A stretch of DNA of 64,000 nucleotides from Pleomorphomonas diazotrophica (GTDB taxonomy: Bacteria > Pseudomonadota > Alphaproteobacteria > Rhizobiales > Pleomorphomonadaceae). The notes under the pieces were generated by a model. It was given only the letters and a program-made list of their open reading frames with translations, did no database searches and was not told where the DNA came from. The position numbers were made by a program, and so were the translations under genes. This document shows, piece by piece, positions 42,929 through 52,182 of the stretch. The first letter of the stretch is position 1, and the number at the start of each line of letters is the position of its first letter. The stretch is taken from positions 1 through 64,000 of the forward strand of contig NZ_PJNW01000006.1 of NCBI RefSeq assembly GCF_002844595.1, written 5' to 3'.

Positions 42929-43921
42929 ATGCCATCGCGGGTGGTCGTATCGACGGCCGATGTTGCCCAAGGCGACAGCTTCTCCTACTTCCGGGAAAAG
43001 GTCGCCGGCTATTTCGACGGGCTTGAACTCGTGGAGCCCAAGACCAAATCTCTGGATGCCCGGTTTGAAGCCATCGAGGTCGGCGACATCCAGATCTGCC
43101 GCATCACAGGTTCGGAACACGCGGTACGGCGCTCCACATCCGCCTTGCGCAGTTTGCCCGGCGACAAGATCAGCGTGAACTATTGCGACGGCGGCGATTA
43201 CTTCCTGGACGACGTGCTGGGAAGCGGCTCCGTCCGGTATGGGGCACTGCGCGTCATCGACAACGCCCACGAGTTCGAGTTGCGCCTGCCCAGGGAGAAA
43301 CGGGTCGTTCTCCATTGTTTCCAGGTTCCGCGCATGGCCTTCGGTGACGGCGTGTCGTTCCGGACGATCAACTCCATCCTGTCGGACTCTCGCTTCGGCT
43401 CGCTGATGTCCGACCAGTACCGGGTGTTGGTCAAGGCGCTGCGTCTCGGCAATCTCGCCGCCGTCCATGCAGTGGCCAACGCCACCAGGGCGATGCTGCT
43501 GTCGCTGGGCGAGATCACGGACCGGGACGACCGCGAGCGCGACGCGCCGAATGTCGGCATCGCCTCGCTGAAGAGCTACGTTCTGAGCCGCCTCACGGAG
43601 TCCGACCTCAACGTCGAGGCGGTGGCCCGCGCCTTCCATTGTTCCGAGCGCACCGTGCAGAACCGTTTTGCGGCCGAGGGCGAGACCTTCTCGTCCTGGC
43701 TGCTGTCGCAGCGCCTGGCACGGGCGGAAGAGCTGTTGCTGGCGCCGACCTATGCCCTCAGAAGCGTCGAGTGGATCGGATTTTCCTGCGGCTTTGTCGC
43801 CACCCCGCATTTCCATCGCGCGTTCAAGGAGCGCTTCGGAACCACGCCGCGGGCCTTCCGCGAGCGGGGATGCCGGTCCGGCCAGTCTGTGGACGAGTTC
43901 ATCCAAGCCCCTTTGTCATAG
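42929..43921 (+). CDS. AraC-family transcriptional regulator
   Basis: About 330 residues. The N-terminal two-thirds (about 10-215: DSFSYFREKVAGYFDGLELVEPKTKSLDARFEAIEVGDIQICRITGSEHAVRR) is an AraC-binding-like beta domain. The C-terminal HTH pair (about 225-325: LSRLTESDLNVEAVARAFHCSERTVQNRFAAEGETFSSWLLSQRLARAEELL..., IGFSCGFVATPHFHRAFKERFGTTPRAFRE) is standard. GGAGG lies 4-5 bases before ATG 42929. Effector and targets are unknown; the membrane hydrolase upstream is a candidate target. Confidence 0.9.
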   Translation: MPSRVVVSTADVAQGDSFSYFREKVAGYFDGLELVEPKTKSLDARFEAIEVGDIQICRITGSEHAVRRSTSALRSLPGDKISVNYCDGGDYFLDDVLGSGSVRYGALRVIDNAHEFELRLPREKRVVLHCFQVPRMAFGDGVSFRTINSILSDSRFGSLMSDQYRVLVKALRLGNLAAVHAVANATRAMLLSLGEITDRDDRERDAPNVGIASLKSYVLSRLTESDLNVEAVARAFHCSERTVQNRFAAEGETFSSWLLSQRLARAEELLLAPTYALRSVEWIGFSCGFVATPHFHRAFKERFGTTPRAFRERGCRSGQSVDEFIQAPLS

Positions 43922-44203
43922 CGGGCTGACGACCGCCTCGGACAGGCAGACAGACGGGCTTGGAGCCTATCCGGCTTTATACGGAGCAGCGGTGCTTTTC
44001 CGGGGGAACCGGTGAGACCTTGGTCGATACGGCAATGATCGCAATCATGCGCCGCTTCGTCGCGCAATTATCCATAATATTTACCGAAAACCGCGCAATT
44101 TATAAACGCCGGGCGACGCCTTGAACTCCGCGACCATCGACTTCATATCAATTTTGTGACACGATGAATGTGTTGAGGCTCAGCCCACAGCAAGGAGGCC
44201 CGA

Positions 44204-44386
44204 ATGTCTGTTCAGTCGCACATTGCAGAACTTGAACGCCGTCACGCCGCTCTCGAGCGCGAGCTCGATGAGGCCAATCAGCACCCGAGCGTCGACGGCA
44301 CGACATTGCGCGAGTTGAAGCGGCAGAAGCTGGCCCTGAAGGACGAAATCGTCAAGCTGTCCGCCGAAGCCAAGGTCCTCCACTAA
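44204..44386 (+). CDS. YdcH-family (DUF465) small coiled-coil protein
   Basis: A 60-residue protein, MSVQSHIAELERRHAALERELDEANQHP..., followed by LKRQKLALKDEIVKL. This is the DUF465/YdcH family, short helical hairpins of unknown role. AGGAGG precedes the ATG and a strong terminator follows, so it is a monocistronic gene. A second member of the same family lies at 47028-47240. A possible promoter is TTGAAC (44121-44126)-N17-CATATC. Confidence 0.85.
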   Translation: MSVQSHIAELERRHAALERELDEANQHPSVDGTTLRELKRQKLALKDEIVKLSAEAKVLH

Positions 44387-44418
44387 GGACATCGCGGTTC
44401 GGAATAGTTTGATCCGGC

Positions 44419-44449
44419 AAACGCCACGGCCTCTGGTCCGTGGCGTTTT
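44419..44449 (+). terminator. Rho-independent terminator after the first ydcH-like gene
   Basis: Perfect 11-bp stem AAACGCCACGG/CCGTGGCGTTT (44419-44429 with 44438-44448), 8-base loop, then TTTG. It may serve OpgC from the other side too. Confidence 0.85.
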
Positions 44450-44465
44450 GCTTTGAGGGGACGGC

Positions 44466-45626
44466 TCAGGCCGCGATGGCGTCCTGGGCCGGTTCGGCCA
44501 TCGGCTTTGGCGCCGCCTTGGCCTTGCTCGCCTTGCCGAGATAGTCGAGGAAGTAGGCGATTGCCGCCTGTGCCAGGATGCCGAAGGCGATGTAGACGAT
44601 CTGCCCGAAGGGGCCGGGCTGGTCGGCGAACAGATAGACCTGCCCCACCACCGACAGCGCCGTTCCGAGCCAGAACACCGGCAGCGAGTTGCGGCCGATG
44701 CGCGACAGCACGCCATCCGGCGACAGGCGGCCGAGCCAGCCCATGATCAACCGGCTGTGGCCGATGACATAGGCCAGCGACAGGATGTGCAGGAGGCGCG
44801 GCAGCGCCACCCACGGCTTCTCGTTGATCTGGAAGTTATGCGGCAGCCAGCTGACGTTGGGAATGCTGCCGTAGAGATTGTAGCGGTGGTAGATGCAGGT
44901 GGCGATCAGATAGCCGAGCGCCAGCCACCAGAGCGGCCGGTAGAATGCGACCGGCGTCTCGCCGCGCAGCACGCGCACGCCGACGAAGAAGCCGGTTCCG
45001 AAGATCAACTGCCAGGTGAAGGGGTTGAAGAACCAGCCGCCGCTGCTCGGATAGCTCGGCATGTTGAGGCCCCAGACATGGGCAGCGGCGTAGATGGCGA
45101 AAGAGGTGGCCAGCATGGCGCCCAGGCCCAGGAAGCGGGCCACGATCATCAGCACCGGCAGGAAGACCAGCAGGCAGACATAGAGCGGCAGGATGTTGTG
45201 ATAGCCGATCTGCTGCGTCATCAAGGGTATGCCGATCAGGGCCTTGGTCGGTTGGGCGAAGATGGTGTCGATGTTGAGGGGTATCTCCAGGATCGGCATG
45301 CCCCATTGCTGAAGCGCGAAGCAGAAGATGCCGAGGCCGACCATCAGAGAGGCGATGTGGGCGACGTAGAGCACGCCGACGCGCTTGGCGATCTTGGCGA
45401 GCGGCAGGGCGAAGGCGCCGGCCGAAAAGCGCGGGAAGTAGGCGAAGGCCGAGGCGACGCCGGCCAGGAGCACAAAGGCCTCGGCGGAATCCGAGAGGCC
45501 AAAGTTCTTGTGCGTGAAGGGCTCAAGCACGTTGCCGGGAATGTGGTTGATGAAAATGGAGAGGAGCGCCAGGGCACGCAGAACGTCGATGCGGTGATCG
45601 CGTTTGCCGAGCGGCTTGATATTCAT
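44466..45626 (-). CDS. opgC: OpgC-domain membrane protein, glucan succinyltransferase-like
   Basis: A 386-residue protein with about ten helices. It opens with KRDHRIDVLRALALLSIFINHIPGNVLEPFTHKNFGLSDSAEAFVLLAGVASAFAY, the OpgC signature, with the acyltransferase-3-like His in INHIPG. OpgC adds succinyl groups to osmoregulated periplasmic glucans. Start is the ATG at 45626 with GGGAG upstream; the earlier codons to 45683 are not homologous. No opgG/H genes are here. Related OpgC proteins in this order are not all proven succinyltransferases. Confidence 0.85.
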   Translation of the reverse strand: MNIKPLGKRDHRIDVLRALALLSIFINHIPGNVLEPFTHKNFGLSDSAEAFVLLAGVASAFAYFPRFSAGAFALPLAKIAKRVGVLYVAHIASLMVGLGIFCFALQQWGMPILEIPLNIDTIFAQPTKALIGIPLMTQQIGYHNILPLYVCLLVFLPVLMIVARFLGLGAMLATSFAIYAAAHVWGLNMPSYPSSGGWFFNPFTWQLIFGTGFFVGVRVLRGETPVAFYRPLWWLALGYLIATCIYHRYNLYGSIPNVSWLPHNFQINEKPWVALPRLLHILSLAYVIGHSRLIMGWLGRLSPDGVLSRIGRNSLPVFWLGTALSVVGQVYLFADQPGPFGQIVYIAFGILAQAAIAYFLDYLGKASKAKAAPKPMAEPAQDAIAA

Positions 45627-45743
45627 TCTTTTCTCCCGTCTCGGTCCGCTCCTTGGAGCATTCCGCACAAGCGTGTCCCGCAAAGGTTAGCCGCCGACCT
45701 CGGCGAAGGCGCGGCGGAACTGTGGCTCCAACGCCTAAACGCG

Positions 45744-46541
45744 CTAGAGGCCGAAGAGATGCATGGCGCCGTCATAAATCAGCTTCAGGCCGACGATGAG
45801 CACCGAGACCGTCAGGATCCGGTAGAACAGCCGCGCATCGATTCCTCGAACGAGCTTCACGCCGACATAGGTGGAGCCGATGGTCACCGGCGCCAGAATG
45901 GCCGACATCAGCAGGTTTTCGCCGCTGAACTGACCGAGCATGGCATAGGGGATCACCTTCATCATGTTGAGCGCACCGAAGAAGATGGCGGCCGTGCCGG
46001 CAAACAGCGTCGGGCTGAGGCGCATGGGCTGGACGTAGGTCTGGAACGGCGGACCGCCGGCATGAGCGACGAAGGAGGTGTAGCCGGTGAGCGTGCCCCA
46101 GACGGCGGCGCCGAGCGTCGACTTGCCGGTTGCCGGCGGCGCGCCAACGGTCGTGCCGGCGGCGATCTTGCGCGCGTGGGCGCGATCCAGACGCCAGATG
46201 CGGACGACGAAGGCGATGGCGAGCAGGCCGACGACCAGCCGGAGGGCATCGTCGGACACGTAGCGGGCGGTGGCCCAGCCGAGCAGCGTGCCGACGATCG
46301 CCGGCGGCATCAGGTGCCAGACGAGATCGGCGCTGAAATGCCGCCGGTAGGACCACATGGCCACCACATCCGAGATCAGCAGGATGGGCAGCATCAGTCC
46401 GGCGGCGCGGACCGGCGACACGACGAGGGCGAGGATCGGCACGGCCGCAAGGCCGAAGGCGGCACCGAGGCCGCCCTTCGACAGGCCGGTCAGCACCACG
46501 GCCGGAATGGCGGCCAGATAAAAGATCGGATCGTCGATCAT
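45744..46541 (-). CDS. TauE/SafE-family sulfite exporter-like permease
   Basis: A 265-residue, eight-helix permease. It begins DDPIFYLAAIPAVVLTGLSKGGLGAAFG with the TauE/SafE glycine-rich opening, and GTLTGYTSFVAHAGGPPFQTYVQPMRLSP is the second half-repeat signature. The family exports sulfite, sulfoacetate or other organosulfur compounds; the substrate here is unclear. The start is ATG 46541, because the earlier in-frame codons (to 46637) are Arg/Pro-rich. It is separate from the OpgC gene by 118 bases, which contain a fragment resembling the palindromic repeat (around 45657-45690). Confidence 0.85.
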   Translation of the reverse strand: MIDDPIFYLAAIPAVVLTGLSKGGLGAAFGLAAVPILALVVSPVRAAGLMLPILLISDVVAMWSYRRHFSADLVWHLMPPAIVGTLLGWATARYVSDDALRLVVGLLAIAFVVRIWRLDRAHARKIAAGTTVGAPPATGKSTLGAAVWGTLTGYTSFVAHAGGPPFQTYVQPMRLSPTLFAGTAAIFFGALNMMKVIPYAMLGQFSGENLLMSAILAPVTIGSTYVGVKLVRGIDARLFYRILTVSVLIVGLKLIYDGAMHLFGL

Positions 46542-47027
46542 CGCGTCGTCACCTGTCCCGGCGCGACAGGCGGCGGGGTTGCGCGGCGGCAGCCGGCTTG
46601 TATCGATTTGGAGGTCGAACAACGCCAATGCCCGCAAGGGCGAACCACCGGCGGGCCGGTCGGCGTGGACGGTCTCCGAGGAGGATCATGTCACCCACGC
46701 GCCACCCTCCCTGAAGGGCGCGGGAAACCGTCACTGCTTAGACATATTCTTGGAGGGCGGCAAGATGGAGAAATCGCGGTGAGAGGACGATTTTCCCGGG
46801 AAAAGCCGGGCGAACGGCATGAGACGGCTAAGTCGGGTTGTGCCGCCGAGCGGTCGCCGAGGGGCGCGTCGACGGTGACGGGCGGATAGGCGAGATCCAT
46901 GGGGATCGGATCGCCTAAAGACGGGACTTTTCGGTCGTGAGCCATGAAAAGGCGGCGGGGATCTGCTAGACTGCCAGGAAATGCTGGCGCATTGCGGCCG
47001 GTGGGGATGAGGCGAAGGGTTTGCTGG
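46542..47027. other. Gene-free stretch between the TauE-like gene and the second ydcH-like gene
   Basis: No ORF here has a family match or an acceptable ribosome-binding site with sensible composition. It must hold the promoter of the TauE-like gene on its left side and that of the ydcH-purEK group on its right. I saw no clear hairpin-plus-T-run structure. Confidence 0.4.
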
Positions 47028-47240
47028 ATGACCGGGCAGGAAGAAGCCAATGAACAGGTGCAGCTCGAACTGGCGCGGCTTCGCCAGGAGCATCGGGATC
47101 TCGACGCGGCCATCGATGCGATGGTGTCGCTGGGAACTGCCGATTCCATCCAGATCCAACGCCTGAAGAAGCGCAAGCTGGTCCTGAAGGATCGCATCAA
47201 GCAGCTCGAAGACCAGACGGTTCCCGACATCATCGCCTGA
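47028..47240 (+). CDS. YdcH-family (DUF465) small coiled-coil protein, second copy
   Basis: A 70-residue coiled coil, VQLELARLRQEHRDLDAAIDAM followed by IQRLKKRKLVLKDRIKQLEDQ. It shares the LKxxKLxLKDxIxxLE core with the first YdcH-like protein (44204-44386). The pair in front of purE-purK is a familiar gene order in Hyphomicrobiales. GAAGGG precedes the ATG at 47028. Role unknown. Confidence 0.85.
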   Translation: MTGQEEANEQVQLELARLRQEHRDLDAAIDAMVSLGTADSIQIQRLKKRKLVLKDRIKQLEDQTVPDIIA

Positions 47241-47384
47241 CACGCGAGTGCGAAGGCTGCATCGGGCGAGCGGTGCCCTCGGCAACTTCGCTTGAGCGCA
47301 AGAGATTTGCGCCGAAGGCTTGCCATTGCCCGGTATTTCCCCTACCGCCATGGGCGCCACGTCGCGAGCCGGGGATTTCCAGAG

Positions 47385-47879
47385 ATGACCGATAAGCCGC
47401 CTGTCGCCATCATCATGGGCAGTCAATCTGACTGGGCCACCATGAAACACGCCGCCGACACGCTGGACGCGCTCGGCGTGCCGTACAAGGCGAGGATCGT
47501 CTCCGCCCACCGGACGCCCGATCGCATGGTTGCCTTTGCCAAGGGCGCGCGCTCCGAGGGGTTCAAGGTGATCATCGCCGGGGCGGGCGGCGCGGCGCAC
47601 CTGCCGGGCATGGTGGCGGCCCTGACCCCCTTGCCGGTGCTCGGCGTTCCCGTCGAGAGCCACGCCCTCAAGGGGCAGGACAGCCTTCTCTCCATCGTGC
47701 AGATGCCCGGTGGTGTGCCGGTGGGCACGCTCGCCATCGGCAAGGCCGGCGCCATCAACGCGGCGCTGCTCGCCGCCGCCGTGCTGGCGCTGTCGGATCC
47801 GGCGCTGGCTTCCCGGCTCGACGATTTCCGCGCCCGCCAGACGGCCGCCGTTGCCGAGGTGCCCGTCGATGGCGCCTGA
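47385..47879 (+). CDS. purE: N5-carboxyaminoimidazole ribonucleotide mutase
   Basis: A 164-residue class-I PurE that moves the carboxyl group from N5-CAIR to CAIR in purine synthesis. [15 protein letters not shown] (about 9-23, with the active-site Ser-Asp-Trp) and SAHRTPDRM are the hallmarks, followed by [11 protein letters not shown]. Its end overlaps the purK start by 11 bases, so the two are translationally coupled. ATG 47385 gives the usual family length; in-frame codons to 47292 are not homologous. Confidence 0.95.
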   Translation: MTDKPPVAIIMGSQSDWATMKHAADTLDALGVPYKARIVSAHRTPDRMVAFAKGARSEGFKVIIAGAGGAAHLPGMVAALTPLPVLGVPVESHALKGQDSLLSIVQMPGGVPVGTLAIGKAGAINAALLAAAVLALSDPALASRLDDFRARQTAAVAEVPVDGA

Positions 47880-48951
47880 GATGCTTCCCCCCGGCTCGGT
47901 GATCGGCATGCTTGGCGGTGGCCAACTCGGCCGGATGATGGCGCTCGCCGCCGCCCGGCTCGGCCTTTCCGTCCACGTCTATTGCCCCGATCCTGACAGC
48001 CCGGCCTTCGAGGTGGCAAAGGCCAATACGATCGGCGCCTATGACGACGAGGCGGCGTTGGCCGCCTTCGCCGGCCGGTGCGACGTCGTCACCTACGAGT
48101 TCGAGAACGTGCCGGCCCGCGCCGCCGAGGTGATCGCCGGGCGCACCCTGCTGCGGCCCGGCGCGCTGGCGTTGGCCACCTCGCAGGATCGACTGGTCGA
48201 GAAGACCTTCCTCCGGACCGCCGGCGCCGAGGTGGCGGCCTTCGCCCCGATCGATGGAACGGCCGATATTGATGCGGCCATCGGTGTCACCGGCCTGCCG
48301 GCCATCGTCAAGACCCGACGCTTCGGCTACGACGGCAAGGGCCAGCGCAAGGTGGAGAGCCGAGAGGCGCTCGCCGCCGCGGTGGCGGAACTCGGTGGCG
48401 GCGACCTCATCCTGGAGGCGCTGGTCCCCTTCGCCCTGGAAGTGTCGGCCATCGTGGTGCGAAGCGCCACCGGCACGACAGCCGTCTACGACATCGGCGA
48501 GAACTCGCACGCCAACCATATCCTCAAGGAAACGCGGGTGCCGGCCCGGGTGGGTGCCGAGACGGCCGCCGCCGCGGCGGCGCTTGGCCGCCGCATCGCC
48601 GATGCGCTCGACTATGTCGGCGTGCTCGGCGTCGAGCTGTTCGTGATACGCGAAGGCGGCGGCGAGCGATTGGTCGTCAACGAGATCGCGCCGCGTGTCC
48701 ACAACTCCGGCCACTGGACGGAGGACGGCGCGGTGACCTCGCAGTTCGAGAACCACGTGCGGGCGATCGCCGGCTGGCCGATCGGCTCGGTCGAGACCAT
48801 TGCGCCGACGGTGATGGAGAACCTGATCGGCGCCGAGGCGGATGCCTGGGCCACCATCACCGCCGATCCCAGGGCGCGACTCCATCTCTACGGCAAGGCG
48901 GAAAGCCGGCCCGGCCGCAAGATGGGGCATGTCAATCGCCTGGATATCTGA
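47869..48951 (+). CDS. purK: N5-carboxyaminoimidazole ribonucleotide synthase
   Basis: About 360 residues. An ATP-grasp enzyme that carboxylates AIR with bicarbonate and ATP, the step before PurE. The N-terminal [21 protein letters not shown], the [12 protein letters not shown] segment, [14 protein letters not shown] (nucleotide-binding loop) and [30 protein letters not shown] are canonical. The start at 47869 overlaps purE; an ATG at 47881 is an alternative. Together with purE it makes CAIR from AIR. Confidence 0.95.
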   Translation: MAPEMLPPGSVIGMLGGGQLGRMMALAAARLGLSVHVYCPDPDSPAFEVAKANTIGAYDDEAALAAFAGRCDVVTYEFENVPARAAEVIAGRTLLRPGALALATSQDRLVEKTFLRTAGAEVAAFAPIDGTADIDAAIGVTGLPAIVKTRRFGYDGKGQRKVESREALAAAVAELGGGDLILEALVPFALEVSAIVVRSATGTTAVYDIGENSHANHILKETRVPARVGAETAAAAAALGRRIADALDYVGVLGVELFVIREGGGERLVVNEIAPRVHNSGHWTEDGAVTSQFENHVRAIAGWPIGSVETIAPTVMENLIGAEADAWATITADPRARLHLYGKAESRPGRKMGHVNRLDI

Positions 48952-48968
48952 CGTTTGCTATCTGCCCC

Positions 48969-49778
48969 TCAGGCCAGCGCAACGCGCGCCCCGACCCAAC
49001 GCTCGATCTCGACCTCGAAGTCGTCGAGGCGGACGCGGCCGCCCGGTTCCACCGTCAGCACCGTATTGGGCGCGACGGCGGTCCACTGATCGTGGGCGGC
49101 GTCGATCGGCTCGGACACCACGGTGATGCCGTCGTCGCCCTGCCGCCAGTAGAGGCTGGGCGGGCGGTCGTCGGAGGAATAGCGGAAGGCGTGGAGATGC
49201 TGCCCGTCGGACAGCGCGGCGGTGAGGCGCAGCGGCTCGTCGACGCCGGCCTCGATCATCGCCCGGCGCGTCTCGGCGAGCACCGAGCGCATGGCGCCGA
49301 TCGGATCGGCGTCGAGGTCGTCGGCGTCGAGCAGCAGGAACAGCACCTCGGAATCGGTGGAGCCGTGGCGTTCGTGGTAGCGGGCGTCGGAGAGGCGCGC
49401 CTCCAGGCGGCGACGGATGCGGTCCCACCCGCCCACCTGTCCGTTGTGCATGAACATCCAGCGGCCGCTTGCAAAGGGGTGGCAGTTGACGCGGGTGGTC
49501 GGCGTGCCGGTGGACGCGCGCACATGGGCGAAGAACAGGGGTGATGAAATCTGGTGCGTCAAGCTCTTCAGATTGTCGTCATTCCAGGCAGGCATGGCGT
49601 CGCGGAACAGGCCCGGCTCGTCCCAGGCGCCATACCAGCCGAGGCCGAAGCCGTCGCCGTTGGTGGCGGCAAGGCATTCGGTGGCCGACTGGCTCTGATG
49701 AATGAGCGAGTGGCAGGGCTTGGAGACCAGGGTATCCAGGAAGATCGGACGACCGGAATAGGCGAGCCAACGGCACAT
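48969..49778 (-). CDS. Class-II glutamine amidotransferase-fold protein (YafJ-like)
   Basis: A 269-residue Ntn-hydrolase-type amidotransferase. The N-terminal Cys (Met1-Cys2: MCRWLAYSG) is the nucleophile after Met removal; NGDGFGLGWYG, HVRASTGTPTTRVNCHPF and FMHNGQVGGW line the glutamine site. It resembles YafJ and EgtC-type amidotransferases; without egtB/D here, ergothioneine synthesis is not indicated. It converges with purK, with only 17 bases between stops. Confidence 0.85.
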   Translation of the reverse strand: MCRWLAYSGRPIFLDTLVSKPCHSLIHQSQSATECLAATNGDGFGLGWYGAWDEPGLFRDAMPAWNDDNLKSLTHQISSPLFFAHVRASTGTPTTRVNCHPFASGRWMFMHNGQVGGWDRIRRRLEARLSDARYHERHGSTDSEVLFLLLDADDLDADPIGAMRSVLAETRRAMIEAGVDEPLRLTAALSDGQHLHAFRYSSDDRPPSLYWRQGDDGITVVSEPIDAAHDQWTAVAPNTVLTVEPGGRVRLDDFEVEIERWVGARVALA

Positions 49779-50177
49779 GGTAAGGGCGATCCCCCACGCG
49801 GACGCGAACGAAAGGGCGGGTCAGACGTCCAGCCCGATTCCACCTTCGCAAATCCCATGCCGACCATCTTGGCTAAAATGCGTTAACCATGACCTACCGT
49901 CTCCATGAGACGGCTTACCTGTGGCTTTGCGGTTGCGCATGAGACGGCCGGCGGTCTCGAAGCGTACATTTTCCGCCTCGTCCAGGCGATCAGCAGTGGA
50001 CAGGCCCCCGGCGATTTGCTAGAGAACCACCACTCTTGCGGCGCCTTGGCGCGCTGCGGCGGGAATTTGTCATTCCCGCGAGATCGGTTTCATCATGTCG
50101 CCTGAGACGCGAAGCCGCGGGTGGTCTGCCCCCCGGCCATATGGGTTTCACGGTGACCGACCACGGGAAGAACAGGC
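49779..50177. other. Gene-free stretch upstream of rpsU
   Basis: No credible ORF. It contains an 8-bp hairpin (50059-50066 with 50072-50079, loop TTGTC) about 100 bases before rpsU and two copies of the 11-mer CATGAGACGGC near 49914 and 49939. The rpsU promoter and leader must lie here. I considered a 6S RNA but could not fold one. Confidence 0.35.
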
Positions 50178-50405
50178 GTGCAGGTACTCGTTCGCGACAA
50201 CAACGTCGACCAGGCTCTCAAGGCGCTGAAGAAGAAGATGCAGCGCGAAGGCATTTTCCGCGAGATGAAGCTGCGCGGCCACTACGAGAAGCCGTCGGAG
50301 AAGAAGGCTCGCGAGAAGGCCGAGGCCGTTCGCCGGTCGCGCAAGCTGGCTCGCAAGCGGGCTCAGCGCGAGGGTCTGGTGTCGGTCAAGGGCCGCACCC
50401 ACTGA
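50178..50405 (+). CDS. rpsU: 30S ribosomal protein S21
   Basis: A 75-residue S21: [47 protein letters not shown], then a highly basic C-terminus ending VSVKGRTH. Typical for alphaproteobacteria. The start is GTG at 50178, with GGGAAGAA upstream as the ribosome-binding site. A terminator follows. Confidence 0.94.
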   Translation: MQVLVRDNNVDQALKALKKKMQREGIFREMKLRGHYEKPSEKKAREKAEAVRRSRKLARKRAQREGLVSVKGRTH

Positions 50406-50443
50406 TATACGGGCTCCGTCGCCCGATGGTGTTTGTCGAAGTC

Positions 50444-50481
50444 GAGGGACGGTCACGCGAGTCGACCGTCTCTTTTGTTTT
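50444..50481 (+). terminator. Rho-independent terminator after rpsU
   Basis: Stem GACGGTC/GACCGTC (50448-50454 with 50464-50470), extended by G-U and A-T pairs, 9-base loop, then TTTTGTTTTG. Confidence 0.8.
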
Positions 50482-50609
50482 GTCCGGACGTTGAAACTGT
50501 CTGGGGTGGCACGGAGTTGCTGCCGGAGAGTTTGCCGCGTGGACGACAGCGCCGAGCAAGGGTGCCCGCCGGTCCGGCTTGTCCGGTATTGCCTGAAAGG
50601 GATGGATTG

Positions 50610-51452
50610 ATGCGGTTCATTGCGACGTCTTCGGCTCTTCGCGGCCTCACGGGCGCTCTCGCCCTCGGCCTTCTGGCGTCTGCCTGCACGTCGACCGAGC
50701 CGACGCGCGAGCCGACCTGGGTGGTCGACCCCAACGCCGGTTCGACGGCCAACATCGGCTCGCTGACCGCAGCGATCCAGCGCGATCCCCAGAATCCGGT
50801 GAACTACAATGTGCGCGGTTCGGCCTATGGCCAGGCCGGCCAGTTCCAGGCGGCGCTCGCCGACTTCACCACGGCGATCCAGCTCAACCCCGGCTTCTAT
50901 CAGGCCTACAACAACCGTGCCCTGATCTATCGCCAGCTCAATCAGCCGCAGGCGGCCCTTGCCGACTACAATCAGGCGATTACGCTCAACGCCAGCTACC
51001 AGCCGGCCTATCTCGGTCGCGGCACCCTCTATCGTCAGTCCGGCCAGCTCGATTTCGCCATGTCCGACTTCGATCAGGCGGTGACGCTGAACACGTCCGA
51101 CGCCAAGGCTTATTACAACAGGGCGCTGATCTATCAGGCGCGGGGCAACCATGTCCGCGCCATCGCCGATCTCGACGCCTCCATCGCGCTCGACGCCAAT
51201 GCCTCCGAGCCCTACAACGCGCGCGGCCTCAGCCGCCTGCAGGTGGGCAAGGACAAGGACGCGCTGCAGGACTTTGCGGCGGCCGTCAATCGCAACAAGC
51301 AGTCGGCCGAGTTCTGGACCAACCTCGGCATCGCCCAGATCCGCACCGGCGATCCGCAGCGCGGCCGCGACTCGATCAATCGGGCCATGGTTCTGAAGCC
51401 CGGCTATGCTCCGGCGCGCGAAGCGTTGCAGATGGCAGCGGCGCAGGGCTGA
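50610..51452 (+). CDS. TPR-repeat lipoprotein
   Basis: A 280-residue protein. The signal peptide ends in LASAC, with Cys26 as the likely lipid-modified residue, so an outer-membrane or inner-membrane lipoprotein facing the periplasm. The mature part is six or so tetratricopeptide repeats of 34 residues (NYNVRGSAYGQAGQFQAALADFTTAIQLNPG, then similar units ending in LKPGYAP). It resembles NlpI in layout, a scaffold for envelope hydrolases. AAAGGGAT lies upstream of ATG 50610. Exact partner unknown. Confidence 0.85.
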   Translation: MRFIATSSALRGLTGALALGLLASACTSTEPTREPTWVVDPNAGSTANIGSLTAAIQRDPQNPVNYNVRGSAYGQAGQFQAALADFTTAIQLNPGFYQAYNNRALIYRQLNQPQAALADYNQAITLNASYQPAYLGRGTLYRQSGQLDFAMSDFDQAVTLNTSDAKAYYNRALIYQARGNHVRAIADLDASIALDANASEPYNARGLSRLQVGKDKDALQDFAAAVNRNKQSAEFWTNLGIAQIRTGDPQRGRDSINRAMVLKPGYAPAREALQMAAAQG

Positions 51453-51478
51453 CATTTCTTCCCGCGATGCAGTTCGAG

Positions 51479-51505
51479 CGGCCGCCGACTTCGGCGGCCG
51501 TTTTG
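51479..51505 (+). terminator. Rho-independent terminator after the TPR lipoprotein gene
   Basis: 9-bp stem CGGCCGCCG/CGGCGGCCG (51479-51487 with 51492-51500), ACTT loop, then TTTTG. Confidence 0.82.
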
Positions 51506-51548
51506 CCATGGCGCCATTGGGCCGCGCGGCTTTCCGGATCTTCCAACG

Positions 51549-52130
51549 TCAACGTCTGCCGCCCATCTCCCACCGATGGATTTCGTGATGTGCGATTGCC
51601 GATGAGGTGATCACCGGATCGTCCGCGACGATCTTCTCGACGTCCTCACGCGACGGCATTTGCAGCACCGCGGCGAACCCAGCCCATTCCCCTCCCTCCG
51701 GCATGCGCATGGAGCCGTAAACAACGGTCCGGCTCAGATGCCGGGCGGCAAAAGAGCGATGCATGTCGGCGATCTCGGCGATGGGCGCCCCTGCATGGGC
51801 AATCACGAGGAACATCGGGTCGTCGCTATCGGTCCGATAATCCCACATGGACCGATCGAGCAAGTTTTCCCAACGCCGGATCATCACGTCGGCATAGGCG
51901 CCTGCCGCATAGAAGGGCTCGCGATAGGCGAACACCTCGACCTCTTCAGGGATGGCCAGATCGACGATGTGGAGACTGCCGGTATGCTCTTCACCGTCGG
52001 CGCTGAGGGTCGGTCCGCGGGCCTTCAGCCGATCCGCATAGCCGTCCATAAACGACCAATGCCGCTCCAGGAGGGAGGCGAGCAGTTCGCCGGTGTCCGG
52101 CCTGTCCCGGCAGAAGACAAGGTAATCCAT
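51549..52130 (-). CDS. Tandem YciI-like (YCII) domain protein
   Basis: A 193-residue protein that looks like two YciI-like ferredoxin-fold domains in a row: the first (about 1-95) starts MDYLVFCRDRPDTGELLASLLERHWSFM, the second (about 105-190) starts MFLVIAHAGAPIAEIADMHRSFAARHLSRTVVYGSM. In YciI the His and Asp after the second strand form the active-site-like centre; ERHWSFM and DMHRSF occupy those spots. Function of the family is largely unknown. ATG 52130 has AGGGA about 10 bases upstream. It ends against the TPR lipoprotein terminator. Confidence 0.72.
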   Translation of the reverse strand: MDYLVFCRDRPDTGELLASLLERHWSFMDGYADRLKARGPTLSADGEEHTGSLHIVDLAIPEEVEVFAYREPFYAAGAYADVMIRRWENLLDRSMWDYRTDSDDPMFLVIAHAGAPIAEIADMHRSFAARHLSRTVVYGSMRMPEGGEWAGFAAVLQMPSREDVEKIVADDPVITSSAIAHHEIHRWEMGGRR

Positions 52131-52182
52131 CCCACACACATCCCTGATCAGCTTGCGAGATCGTTCTTGCTCTGGGGAGCGG

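Noticed and set aside
46579-46782. 67-codon plus-strand ORF before the second ydcH-like gene
   Set aside because: No ribosome-binding site, no family match, and biased to Arg/Ser/Pro.
44757-46889. Plus-strand frame of 710 codons
   Set aside because: Antisense to OpgC and TauE-like genes; no recognisable domains.
49779-50177. 6S RNA next to purK/rpsU
   Set aside because: I looked for the long helix with a central bubble and could not fold one.
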